Source: Isoetes taiwanensis (lineage: Eukaryota; Streptophyta; Lycopodiopsida; Isoetales; Isoetaceae). From it: 64,000 nt of DNA. Numbering within the stretch: position 1 is the stretch's first letter; each line of letters starts with the position of its first letter. The position numbers were made by a program, and so were the translations under genes. This document shows, one piece after another, positions 10,496-20,756 of the stretch. The stretch lies in contig JAJEKV010000022.1 in assembly GCA_021234155.1 (NCBI GenBank), forward strand, positions 3,786,830 through 3,850,829. The letters run 5' to 3'. The notes under the pieces were generated by a model. That model had not been told where the DNA came from. It saw only the letters and a program-made list of their open reading frames with translations, and did no database searches.

Positions 10496-13424
10496 TCAAT
10501 CGGGGTGGCGTGTACGCGTGACGTGGCAGTACAATATACGTCCTGGGAGCGTATACTGTGCTGGAACGTCACATTGTTGGTCTATTTGCATGTGCTCTAC
10601 GCCCATGTATTCAAACTTATGTTCGCCTGTCAAGAGTGGCATGTACCCATCAATCTTCTCATTCAGTGCACTTAATTTTTGAAAAGTGGGCTCGAGAGCT
10701 TGAATACCTTTTTCCGTCGCTTCCAGCAAGCGCTTTGTTTCTTGCATTCTCTCCTCGTAGGACTTAGCATCGAGGTTATCCAAAATGGTATCCAACCCTG
10801 ATATATCTGTGTTTTGGGTAATACTGATGTTGGGCAGCAAAGGATTAGGCTCTGCTTTCTCTGCTTTCTCCTCTTCTTCAGATCCCCCCTGTGGCCATTT
10901 TCTCAAGCGTTTCCAGGAAGGCCCTCAGGAAACGGCACACTTTACCTGAACTTTCAAAGGCCACGCTCTTTTTGCCTTGCATAAGAGCGACACGAGAAGC
11001 TGTCCCAGCCGAAAAGAAATCCAGAACGCAACCGTCGGTGGGCACCAGCTGATCAACAATATAATAGGCATACGAGGTTTTCAGCTGGCATTTCAATACA
11101 AGATCTCCTTCCATTGCCGCCCATTTGTATCTTGGTTTGCCTGTAAAAAGAGTTTGAAACTTCTTTCTCATCGAGCAGCTGTGACACCTCTGCATTCGAC
11201 ATACCTCGTAGCAACCAGAGCCAGGTCTTGTTAAAGAAATCTTTGGATGGCTTGTCCGGAAACTCACCGTGGTCGTCACTGAGCTTACGGTTCACCCACA
11301 GTCCGGCAACTTCCATTAACTTCTTGAAAACCTTCTCATTCATAAAGATGAATTGTTTTTCATCCTTAAGCTCCTGCACTTTCAAAGTGGTCGTTGCAAT
11401 CTCATGGAAATCCTGCAGAAGCAAAGGTCATCAAGAACGCGGCGGTGATGTTGGCGAGTAGAAAATGAATAAATACCTTCCAAGCTGAAGTTGTAGCCGT
11501 CCCTATCGGTCCTTGTGGAGGACAGCCATAAGCCTTGTGCTGATGACGAAGTTGTTGCAGTTTTTCAATCAGTGGCTCTCTGTAGACGGTGTTTGCAATT
11601 ACTTCGTTGCATTGAATACTCAACTCTATATATTCCTTATCTGTAAGATTTCTGTTGAGCACTCTCGATCTTCTTCTAGCATATACTTTAGCAAATTCTA
11701 GTTGCTGCTCCAACTGGCCGACGACCGAACAAAGGAGTTGTGCCGGCAAGAAATCTCGTGGGTTGCCGTAAATAATGTAGAATTTCTTGCCCTTTAAATC
11801 CTCTGGATTGCTCCATGTCACCCTCCTCCTGAAAAATAGACAACCATCAAGTCAAATCTAAATATCGAGTGTCCAAAAGATAAAGAATCAGTTACCTGGT
11901 AATAGGGTCAAATGGCACCACGTCAACAGGTGTGAGGACCTCTGTTGGGTATGTCTTGAAGCTTTTAACCAGAGTTTGAACATGGTCATTTGATCGCATT
12001 GATTATGTGTCGGGTTTTTCGGTGTGCAGTTCACAATCAAAAATAGAAATCTTTGTAAACCAATTAACCCCTAAGGGGTAAAACCGTTTAAACTGCATTT
12101 CAAGCTTTTGAGTGGTTTGCTCGCCATCTTGGCGTTCCTCTTAGGATTGAACTTCAACTCGACTGGAATGGCAGGTGCGTGTGGCCATGCATGTCAATGC
12201 TAGTCTAGAGGAGGCTTCCGTAACAGAAGGGGGGGTTTGAGAACTGCTGGGCTGCGGGCTATCGTCAGTGTTCAGATTTCTAAGGTTAATTTTGAAAGTA
12301 GTAAGTTTTTTTGGAATAAATCCACCAGATGTAGTGCTATCTGGGGCCTTCAAAGCAAGAGGAAGAGTAGGGTTAATAATACCGGAGAGGTTTATCGTGG
12401 ATTGTGGTTCTTCAACAACTTTTTTTGATTTGAAGGCTCTCCCAAAGTAGCAATTGGCTTCACACTTTTTCTTGGCCATGGCTCGAGCCAGCTTGGTGTC
12501 CATCACCGAGGGCATTTTCTCGCCCGAACGCTTTCAAAAGCACGATCGGAGGCTTCTTGTCCGTGGACAAACCATTTCTCGCATGCCGAGAACCCTACCA
12601 AGATGTCTCATTTTCCTTTATACCGACAAAGAGAGAGATTCATAAGATGGCAACACCCATCCATAACCCTTAGCTGATGTTGGGACATTTTTCCCTGTGG
12701 CTGGCTTGTTCATTTTGCTGGCTGTCATCATAGATGGGTCATAATTGCGCCACTTCAGAATGTACTCCAGGAACTGCAATTGGTGTGTGTCCTCGATGCT
12801 GCATATGATAGCATCTTGCACATTGTTCTTCGTGCCTTCCCACATTGCCACCACTATGCCAACTTGTTCAACGTCCTCAGGTTTCTTTCCAGTTCGCAGG
12901 AACAGGCACAGGTCCTTTCTGCGGTCACCTTTAATGTGTGGTATTGCCTGTGCAATCTCTATACACCATTTGCGTTCATTAGAATAGGTTATGATACGGA
13001 TGGGTTCGACATCCGGTCCACGAAACAGAGCAAGGGCTGTAAACAAAAGCCTGTGGTGAGTGCCTGATAGGCTGCATAATGTTGAACAATGAAAAGTATA
13101 AACTACTCAAGAGAACCGCGACCGCGATCCTTCCAAGCAACTATAATAGTACTCCACACTATCGCGGCCGCGATGTTGTGTAGCAGCTAAGCAGGGCAAG
13201 AAAACAATACCACTGCTCACGAACATCGCGGTCGCGATCCTTGTGAGCTACTATACTACTACTCAGAAAAGAAAAACTATGCTCAGCAAGACCGCGGCCG
13301 CGATCTTGCTGAGCAGCTATAGCAATCAAAACTTTACAAAATCTAGTAAGCAAGATCGCGGCCGCGGTCTTGCTGAGCTGAAATGTTAGAATTTACCTTC
13401 TCTGAGGGAGTCCTTAGGTGCCAT
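10496..13424 (-). CDS. ParB-like / DNA amino-methyltransferase-like protein, multi-exon, probably defective
   Basis: Proposed exons: 13397-13424 (MAPKDSLRE), then from 13036, about 12.6-12.1 kb, to 11896, 11477-11828, 11205-11412 and 11140 onward. Phases agree from 11896 down to 10.9 kb, including a 64-nt intron with GTATGT and TTTTTACAG ends. The 11.9-11.5 kb part reads VQTLVKSFKTYPTEVLTPVD, then KKFYIIYGNPRDFL, then LTDKEY..Q.NE. This is the order of blocks in ParB-type N-terminal domains (inference). The 11.1-10.9 kb part reads GCVLDFFSAGTASRVALMQG then KKSVAFESS, matching the AdoMet-binding motif I (D.F.G.G and the following acidic residue) of N6A/N4C DNA methyltransferases. No DPPY-type catalytic block is found between the two. 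A run of six C at 10884-10889 (plus strand) shifts the frame before an acidic coiled-coil tail. The 5' part near 12.6 kb is unsettled. Confidence 0.6.
13115..13373. repeat. Cluster of five GC palindromes inside intron 1
   Basis: Cores at 13115-13128, 13161-13174 (ATCGCGGCCGCGAT), 13225-13238 (ATCGCGGTCGCGAT), 13291-13304 and 13353-13366. Symmetry often extends well past the core: 13281-13314 is a 34-bp palindrome with one mismatched pair (arms GCTCAGCAAGACCGCGG), and 13348-13373 is another of 26 bp. All five lie in the first intron (13037-13396) of the minus-strand gene and none in its exons. Confidence 0.9.
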
Positions 13425-14520
13425 GGGTTCGCGGGCGCCGGCTGAATACGAAAATCCGGTCGTTTTAGGGTGGTTCTTGAAGCCGCTGCAAGCTCGAAGG
13501 CGCTAGGCGCTGAAGAAATCGCGGTCGCTGCTGAAGATGATATGAGATTCTTCGTGTGCGAATTTATACAGGAACGCGGCCGCAGAAATTAAATACCCGC
13601 CGGGCATAATGATGCGTGGATTGGCGTGCCAGCCATAATGACGCCGTACTTGCGGGCACATTAATTACGCGCCGGCCGTATTAATTACCGGCCGGCGGGC
13701 TTTATTGAGTACCGGCCATAAATGCGACCGTGCGAAGGAACCCTAAGCATAAAGCAAACAATCCGTACGAGAGGTCTTTGTCTACTTCAACGTCCGCGTT
13801 CAAATTCCTCCCGTACAGTCAGTTCATTAAATGAACCTGACGTATTAAGCAGCCATAAAGGCCAGAAAAAGAAACTAGATTATGGATGGACAATGACAGG
13901 AAAATTTGAATTCGGTAACAAACATTTGAAGTGAAAGCGGGAAAAGCCAATTCAAATTTGTTTGTTTTGCAAGATCTCGAAGACGCTCGAGCTGCGCCTA
14001 GCTGTGCCAAGTTCTCCAAAGGTTTTGCTGCAGATTCCCGCATCAATTGAAGGCGCTCACAAGGGCGCTGATAATCCGCTTGCACTGCGCCACTAAACAT
14101 TTCGATTTCTTCCACTTCTTCGACTTGTGTCTTTCGGGCGAGGTAAAAGGGCTATCCTGATGCATATCTCTCAGTGAAGTGAACTCAAAGTTAATGTTCC
14201 AATGAATTTCAATGATAACTACAACCTGTTAAGAATCTGCTGTTAGTTCATGATCAATGATAAATAATTCTTCCTTAAAGAATGTTTCCTTACAGGCTCC
14301 TCGGCATTGAATTGATTGTACTGAAACATCACTATGCATTATATGGATTTATCTCGTACCTGCTGATACTTTGGATTAGAGTATTTAAAAATAGATGTTC
14401 TCAGCAAACCTGTGCACTCTACTGTATTTATTATACAATGTTCACGTGTTTCAAATATATGCTTTCTTTCTCCTTGTGGATGATACAAAACATGTTTTTA
14501 GGGCACTGCAGCTTCTGACG
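13425..14520. promoter_or_regulatory. Divergent intergenic region between minus and plus element genes
   Basis: It separates the ATG at 13424 (minus) from the first supported exon of the plus-strand gene near 14.5 kb. GCCGGC-rich at 13.6-13.7 kb (CCGGCCG, GCGCGCC-like repeats), AT-rich afterwards. Degenerate members of the GC palindrome family occur at about 13518 and 13575. Small open frames here look like shadows. A shared bidirectional promoter is inferred from geometry only. Confidence 0.4.
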
Positions 14521-14625
14521 GGTCATTGGCTATAGGGAGACGTTGACGCCACCATTTCCAGATCTGTGAGGTAAGAGTAATGCTTTAATCTGGAAGTCAA
14601 TGCTTTAACTCTTGTGCTCGAAGAG

Positions 14626-14900
14626 ATCGCGGTCGCGATATCTTCAACCATCTACACTTGCTATTTACTTAAGAACTCTGAAAAACTTACAAGTATGAGT
14701 CGAAACACATGCTAATCTCGACATGTGCTTTCCACATGAGTTCTTATCTAAACAGCTAGTGTGAATGCTTGCAGAAAGCACGACCGCGTTCTTGCCTATG
14801 CTCGATAAGATCGCGGTGGCGAAAGTCCTTAGCATTTTTTATCTCCCAGTTGTCTTTTTGTAGTAGAGTTCTATTTGCTTACGAAGATCGCGGCCGCGAT
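14626..14900. repeat. GC palindromes inside the intron of the plus-strand element gene
   Basis: Clear copies at 14626-14639 (ATCGCGGTCGCGAT, with GAAGAGA..TATCTTC arms) and 14887-14900 (ATCGCGGCCGCGAT), and decayed ones near 14780 and 14810. All are in intron 14571-14922. This is the same family as in the first intron of the divergent minus-strand gene. Confidence 0.85.
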
Positions 14901-16145
14901 ATTAACGACCTCTTGTTTGTAGGATGGCAGATGTAATCTTGCTTTATCTGCTGGGGAAAAAGGTGGCAGAAGGAAGAGTCCACAATTTCGAGCGCCATCA
15001 CAATTCGATTGTCCCGGAGGGTATGGTGGTTGTTTCGATTGTGAATGTTTTGGATGGACAGTTGCCACTACCAGTTCCCGAGCTGGAAGTAGAAAAAATT
15101 GGTGAAGCTGTGGGGAGTTTTGTGTTGTGGTACAAGAAGGACATTGATGGTCAGCTTGTGACAGAGGATGAAGTTTGCACGCCACCAGGACAGAAAAAAC
15201 GCATAAACTGGCAGGTCGGAGGCAATGAGAGATTACCCAATAATGAGGCGAATCATGTGGAAGGGCTTTCTAGAGATGAGTTAATTGAGAAGGCATGCAC
15301 ACTCATGCATGAATGCTGCCACATGGCTTACGGTTATGGTGTTATCGTTTTTGCCGATCCAAACCATGTTGTCGCTGACGTGAAGTTAGGGGAAGGCTCG
15401 ATAGCTGCTACTATCATGAGCCTATTTCCAATGCCCGAAAAGATCTCTATGCGCTGCCAAGCTTGTGCAGAAATGCCCCAACTGCATGACCTTGTAAGAT
15501 GGCCCATAGCCCTCGTGCTCGTTGATAACATTCCAGTTTCTACTCTCGTGGTTGCAGTGAAGGAGAAGGATGTGGAGAATGAACCTTACTCCATTAGACC
15601 CGAAATTGGCAACACCAAAAAGAGACCTTACCTTATGGTCAATCGGAGACCCAGGACACGTCCAGCACAAACCAAATGTGAAAGAAAAACTTATTTTAGA
15701 CTTCAGGTCATCACTGTGCTGCATGAAAAGATGATGTGCAAATTTTACATCCAAGGAGATAGCTTGCATGAGAACCTTTTACTGGAACATGAAGTCCTCG
15801 GAGCGCACAACCTTTGCATATAACATGCTAGATCTTTGCTCTGAAAATGGTGTAGTCCGCAACCTGATGTTGAATAACAAACAGGTGTGCGTGAAAGCAT
15901 GGCATAAAGCCTATGGCATGCTGGAAGCTGGACTTGACCTCTAAGATGGTAGATGTCTATGGGAGGTAGGCTAGCATTTAAACATATTTATGTTATTTCA
16001 TTCCCTAAGTCATTCATCTTATGTATTAATATGTATTCTGGATTTGTGTGCAGGTACCTTTGTAGCTGTCTTTCATCTGATTGGAAACACAAGTTTTTTA
16101 TGTTCCGACCGGACAGCTTCCAGAATTTTGTGAATTCCCTCAAGA

Positions 16146-16186
16146 ACGGGGAGGGGAGGGGGGGAGGGAGGGGGGGAGGGAGGGCT
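16146..16186 (+). repeat. G-run tract, in frame within coding sequence
   Basis: Alternating GGGGAGGG / GGGGGGAGGG runs, translated as a Gly/Arg tract (NGEGRGGGRGGGRA) within the Ulp1-like frame. It could form a G-quadruplex on the plus strand. Confidence 0.8.
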
Positions 16187-16769
16187 GATGTACAGAACAC
16201 TCACATAAAGGAAGGGCTGGATGGCATTTTGATTGCAAGATGCCAATACATATTTGTTCCAATTTTGCAAGGCCCAAATGTGGCATTGGCAATACTTGTG
16301 CTTGCTGATCCATCGAAAAGCACTCTTTCATCTAATGCTAGCCCAAGTATACAGATCCTCTCTCCTGGCAAAGGCTATATACCCGATGCTAAAGTGGTCC
16401 AGAAGTAAGTATGAGTTTCTGTTTTGTTTTTTATGATTTGATTATTCTCATATTGCAATTTCTTATGCTTTGTTTATTCTCACATTGCAATTTTGCAGGT
16501 TTCATAAGCTTGTGATCAATACCATGATGCTGGGAACCAACAGCTTAAGCTATGGCAGGAAGAACTTTGATGTTGCTGTCTTCTGTCCTAAAGTGCCAGA
16601 AACTAGTACCAGCAACCCTTGCATGTACATTGTGGCTTACATGCACAAATTCATAGATGCTATGGTTGCTGCACAATCAAGCTCTATTTTCGTAAGTAGA
16701 ACATGTTATTTTCCTATTAGTTGTTTGTTGGTATAGTCCTCTAATACTTGTGCACCATGAGCTTCTATT

Positions 16770-17415
16770 GCCAAGTACATGATGCACTGGGCAGCTATTT
16801 CTAGAGCTGGCGATAACTCATGGTCCAACACATATATGAATGAAGTTATTGACTACTGGTCCACCTTGCTGCGAGTGCTTGGGGACGTGCAGCCCGGTAG
16901 AGCTGTCATTCAGGATTTCTGGCCCAGCACCAGGCAAAGTGCATTGGAAGAACCCGAAAACGTGTTTGTGGATGAGCACATTGAAGCATCTCATTACGTA
17001 GGGCCTTTCTCGGGTAGACCCAAGAACCCAGTTGAAATATTCGACCCCTACCAAGATGTCAAGAAAGGAATGCTCTTGCTAATCAGGCCACATGATAACT
17101 GCCCGACGTGGATGGCTTTTGCTGAAGAGGACCCAATACAGGACCCTAATCTCCCACATTACGAAGAGGTGTTTGTCTCTTGGTTTGAGCCTGTTGCCAG
17201 AAAGGGAACCTCATATGCAATGCAATATAGGGATTGCTGGAGCAAGAATTGGAGACCCAATCCTAATGACCCGCCACGCTGCTAACATTTGAAAACAATA
17301 AACTATGGTTGGGCCGTAGAGACCAGGCCGTTGTCAGTGGTGATCCCCAGTAGTGTGGGGGCTCAGTTGCAAGAATTAGTGGCTAAAGAAGCTAACGACG
17401 ATGATGAGAACTCTT
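16770..17415 (+). pseudogene. C-terminal reader-like domain of a DUF7869-type element protein
   Basis: The frame reads HWAAISRAGDNSWSNTYMNE, VIDYWSTLLRVLG, QDFWPSTRQ, then FDPYQDVKKGMLLLIRPHDN, CPTWMAF, VFVSWFEPV and CWSKNWRP. It aligns block by block with the end of the plus-strand transposase at 24.38-24.90 kb (EYWMSLL, EDFWPCTRQ, NPYKDVKKGMSIMARPDD, CPTWVGYA, VQVTWWEPV, CWKKRWRP). After a shift at about 17283 a further tail (PLSVVIPSSVGAQLQELVAK, ending ANDDDENS, stop near 17415) matches the tail of that protein at 24.94-25.03 kb. The central DDE part is absent, so this is either a fusion to the preceding Ulp1-like gene or a neighbouring truncated element. The role of the domain is not known; a histone- or DNA-reader is a guess. 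Confidence 0.5.
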
Positions 17416-17555
17416 GAGGTATGCAATGCTCTTTTACATAATTACTATATCATATATAGCATGCAAGTTACAATAGACTAGTTATTATTCATTACGCCCT
17501 GCATTTTTCATCTCAACACAAGAGCTCTTACACTATACAATGCTAAACAGGTGAT

Positions 17556-17798
17556 TCATTCATCATCACTAGCTGTAGTGGTGATCCCTGATATCTTATA
17601 GCTATTGCGCTCAGGAAGCCAAATCAGATGGATCATAACACGAATCGGCTGAGGGCAACGAATCTCAGCGCCCAAAGCTTTTCTTCGCAGGTAGGGATCA
17701 AGAAGAAGACCCCTGTCTAGGCAACCGACAAGATCAGAGTGGCTCATTGAGCACTTGATCGCCTCGATGTGGTGAACTGATGAAGGCGAAAAATCCAT
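17556..17798 (-). CDS. Small conserved exon, paralogue of 18263-18466; unrecognised
   Basis: Reads IKCSMSHSDLVGCLDRGLLL, DPYLRRKALG, then RVMIHLIWLPERNSYKISGI and a DDE-stop end. The shared pattern with 18263-18466 is KC..S..DL..C...G..LDP.L..KA.G, then RV..H..WLP....Y....IT....DDE-stop. About 40% identity by eye over 64 residues, with identical ends, indicates a real terminal exon. Because 18263-18466 follows the 18.5-19.3 kb gene, this is probably the last exon of a second, mostly lost copy. No known family recognised. Confidence 0.5.
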   Translation of the reverse strand: MDFSPSSVHHIEAIKCSMSHSDLVGCLDRGLLLDPYLRRKALGAEIRCPQPIRVMIHLIWLPERNSYKISGITTTASDDE

Positions 17799-18262
17799 GG
17801 GAGATGAGTGAACTTTAGCCCCGAAGTGAGAAGCTTTTATAGTGAAGTCGAATTATTGAGGTGAATTATTGGGGTAGACTTTACCGCCATTATTGCTCGT
17901 GTATAAGACTGTTGTATACAGACAAGTATAATACATCTTTCGTATGGATATGTGTATGCCTTTAAAACATGTTTTGTGGATTTTAATATGGTAGAGGTTT
18001 TTGTGCTTGAGTAATTCAGGTGTGCAGATAGAGTAATTCAGGTGTGTAGATATACTGGAAGTCGAAGAGCACAACCTTACACTACACTCAGGTATGATAC
18101 ATCAAACAATATTCAATGTGCTATTACATCCTTACATAGTTTATAGGTGCTCATACCATTATTATATCATAAACACATACATTAGTCATCAATGATAACA
18201 TTGATTGTAATACATACTTCATAGGTACTCATGTCATTATTATATCCTTAGCAGATACAGAT

Positions 18263-19262
18263 TCACTCATCATCAACACCAAAGCTCGTGATGCTATTCA
18301 GCTCATAGATTTCCTGATGAGGAAGCCAGTAAATGTGGACCACAACACGAGTGAGCTTCTTGCAAGCACTAGCAGGACCATCAGCTTTAGATTGGAGCCA
18401 TGGATCAAGATTAATACCATTTCTAGCGCATTCGTTCAGATCGTTGTAGCTCAAGTAGCACTTGAAAGATCGAAAAGAATGATGAAGCAGAAAGAAAAAT
18501 TATTGAGCACTATGTAATTGCAAAGGTCATTAGCAATTACCCCTTTGTGAATTTCCTCCATACTCTTGTATGCTGTTGTCGCCTCCAAAAGTTCCTTTTC
18601 CTTGGAAACCAGCATTGATGACAAGAATGTAATGACACTGGAATGCTCACACCTGGCCTTTGCTGCTTCAATTTGCCGTTTTGCAGCATCCACCTCGTAA
18701 CTGCACTTCTTCCACAACTTCCTTTTTTCCTTCATTTCACTGGCTGCACTTTTAACTCTAATATTCAAGTCATCCTTCTGCTTATCTAAGCCACAATCAA
18801 GGAGTTGATGACAGAATAGTCCACTACACAACCAACAACGTTTGTATGAGGAAATGAGGACTCATACTCATCTTCTTTCTCAACCTTAGCTGTAACACTT
18901 TTCCTCGTTTTAACCACAAATGACTGCCAGTTAATCTTTTGTCCTCTCACATGCAAAGTGAATGCCCGTGCATAAAACTTCCCAATCTCTCCAACACAAA
19001 CATCAGTTCTTTGGTAACATCTTCTGTAGATGTTCATAAACTGATCCACAAATAGTGGATTCATTCGACTAGACTTATAAATTTGTTTGGTACCCACCAG
19101 TTTTACACAGCCAAATATTTTGCTTATCTCATCTTCAGCCACATCTGCCTTTCTTACATCTGAAGAGGTCATGCCCTCAGAAGGCAACACAGATGTGTCA
19201 AACATCCTCCTTGCTTCCTCTTCGTCTATGGTCACTTTAGGTTGAGTTTTCTTTGTTCTCAT
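18263..19262 (-). CDS. Unrecognised three-exon element gene with coiled coil
   Basis: Exon a (19262 to about 18835) begins MRTKKTQPKVTIDEEEARRM and contains FYARAFTLHVRGQKINWQSF. Exon b (about 18785-18541) follows an acceptor GTGGCTTAG and reads as a charged coiled coil (SAASEMKEKRKLWKKCSYEV, AKRQIEAAKAR). Exon c (from about 18466 to a stop at 18263) is the KC..S..DL..C exon shared with 17556-17798. The donor after exon a is not settled. Upstream is a TTAGC-rich stretch (19300-19830), probably an intron. The structure and neighbours suggest a transposon accessory gene, and no function is assigned. Confidence 0.4.
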
Positions 19263-19299
19263 TCTATCCCTGCGCCAGCTTTGAAATTATATATCACTG

Positions 19300-19830
19300 G
19301 AAGTTCTTCATTGTGTCTGCAAAAAACTAAACCAATCCAAATCATAGCACTAAGTATCCTGAATAGTACTAACTCTAAGAGCTTAGCAATGAACTGCTAC
19401 TTTTTCTAAATAATTACTAATTGTCATGAACACCAATTACCTTGGGTCTACTATCTGCAAAATAGCAAATGCTTAGCATGTCATGCTAAATAGCAGCTAA
19501 CTCTTTCTAACTTAGCACTGAACTTCATGTTCTTAGCAACCGCCGCTGATAATAATTTGAGCCTGCAAGTGTAGCACAAAATTCGCGTTCTTAATGTAAC
19601 CTGCTACTTAGCAAATGTTGCCTGCAAACATAGCACGAAATCACTAAGTAACTCGGGTACACAGCACATACTAACTAGCAAGTACTGCCTGCGAAACATA
19701 GTACCAATATAACCTGTAAGCATAATTTGCTAACTGATTGTCTGCAAACATAGTACCAAATGCTAAACTCGTTAGCATCAACTACTGAACTTGCACGACC
19801 AAACATTACTAAGCTGTACTTTCTGTTGAT
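19300..19830. repeat. TTAGCA-rich non-coding stretch
   Basis: Repeated TTAGCAC, CTTAGCA, TGCTAA, CATAGCAC and CTGCAAACATAGYACNAAAT motifs. It resembles 1570-2285. It lies directly 5' of the minus-strand gene at 18.26-19.26 kb and has no coding potential of its own. Confidence 0.5.
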
Positions 19831-20053
19831 ACCAAGCCCAAAAAATTCTCCACACCTGGAATGCAATCCTCCACACCTTCTACATTAACCTTTGTCTTCA
19901 ATATAGAAGCATGCAATATAATAGAATGAAACCATTTCCATATTATTTACCATTCCCAAAGATTGTCAACAAAGATTAGATGCTTACCACTAAAACAACT
20001 TTTCTTGAGTCTGGGAAATTGTTCAGATGAGCAATTTGATCCGAGCTCTTTAC

Positions 20054-20345
20054 AAAGCAGGGTAATGGGATCTCGATTGTCTGGCAATCGGTTGTTTAGA
20101 ATGGTACAAATAACCGAATTCGATAATTACTTTTGTGGAAGCAGCACAGTCACAGCAATTTACTCTGGCCAGTTAACCAAGCAGGGAAATGGGATCTCGA
20201 TTGGGGATTTTGTTGAATCTAATGACGGCAATTGTTTAGAATGGTGCAAATAACGGATTTCGATAATTACTGCTATAGGAGCAGTACAGTCACAGCAATT
20301 TGATCCGGCCAGTTAACCAAGCAGAGTACGGGGATCTCGATGGGG
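20054..20345. repeat. Tandem repeat, about 2.2 units of 125-140 bp
   Basis: Units start near 20054, 20179 and 20319 with AAGCAGGGWAATGGGATCTC and continue through GTTTAGAATGGTRCAAATAA and GTCACAGCAATTT. The second unit has an inserted TGTTGAATCTAATGACGG-like piece. Confidence 0.8.
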
Positions 20346-20554
20346 AGTAGCTATGTTTTTGAATCCGATCCAAGAAACTCCAAGAAAGTAGGAAAGGGGG
20401 AAAGGTTCGACGGTTTAGGATCCCATGGGCAGGATTTAGTGCTAAAATAAAATTTAAAAATTCAGTTAAACTCCCTTAATTAGCGCTATTATTTAAGGCT
20501 AAAAATGGCGTCATTTATGCCACCCGTAGCATGCGAGGACCCGGTCGCTTCTGT

Positions 20555-20742
20555 CTACGGCGGCACCCCCATATCAATTGCTATCCCAGCATTGCTTGTC
20601 TTCTTTGTCCCTGGCACAGCAAAATACAAACATAAATCTTTGAGATGGTTTGTGTTGGACTTAGGATTTATGTTCCCAATTTCAATGCACCACGTGTACT
20701 TGTCAGCAACAGATATGATTTCTTCCGGAACTACATCAATCC
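20555..20742 (-). pseudogene. N-terminal-domain fragment of a third methyltransferase-type element gene
   Basis: After an acceptor (CAATTTCAG, ending at 20743) the minus strand reads GIDVVPEEIISVADKYTWCI, EIGNINP and KDLCLYFAVPGTKKTSNAGI with a stop near 20555. It aligns with exon 2 of the 10.5-13.4 kb gene (VEPIRIITYSNERKWCIEIA, KDLCLFLRTGKKPEDVEQVG). The domain itself is not one I can name. Sequence just upstream (20757-21077) is a palindrome-filled stretch in the position of intron 1. A candidate first exon ends in GGCAAAG/GTAATG near 21463, but its phase does not fit, so the start is unresolved. No later exons are seen downstream. Confidence 0.5.
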
Positions 20743-20756
20743 CCTGAAATTGCAGG

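Larger units (their letters stand above)
14521..16735 (+). pseudogene. DUF8039/Ulp1 (C48)-like transposon protein, degenerate
   Basis: An upstream exon (to 14570, open in frame as GDVDATISRSVR) joins across intron 14571-14922 to an exon from 14923. That exon reads KKVAEGRVHNFERHHNSIVP, then NVLDGQLPLPVPELEVEKIG and EAVGSFVLW, the pattern of the DUF8039 domain in plant CACTA-type Ulp1 proteins. After a frame break near 15800 it continues as AYNMLDLCSENGVVRN to 15942. The next exon starts after CAG at about 16051: HKFFMFRPDSFQNFVNSLKN, then CQYIFVPILQGPNVALAILV. From 16500, FDVAVFCPKVPETSTSNPCM then YIVAYMHKFID follow. These resemble the His (HW), Asp and Gln/Cys regions of a C48 peptidase, but His is absent (NVALAIL) and the usual DCG is NPC. 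So it is probably an inactive deubiquitinase/SUMO-protease-like protein. Exon 3 holds an in-frame G-run. Confidence 0.6.

Noticed and set aside
13115-13373. CRISPR-like array (regularly repeated palindromes)
   Set aside because: Spacing and arms vary, units are only 14 bp in the core, and the setting is a plant intron.
16146-16186. Telomere-like G-repeat
   Set aside because: The unit is GGGAGGG/GGGGAGGG, not TTTAGGG, and the tract is internal to a coding frame.
10500-17400. Endogenous giant-virus or phage origin of the methyltransferase-like genes
   Set aside because: Introns, pairing with plant-type transposon domains (DUF8039, DUF7869) and lack of any virus core gene favour a plant mobile element; a distant prokaryotic or viral source of the domain itself remains possible.
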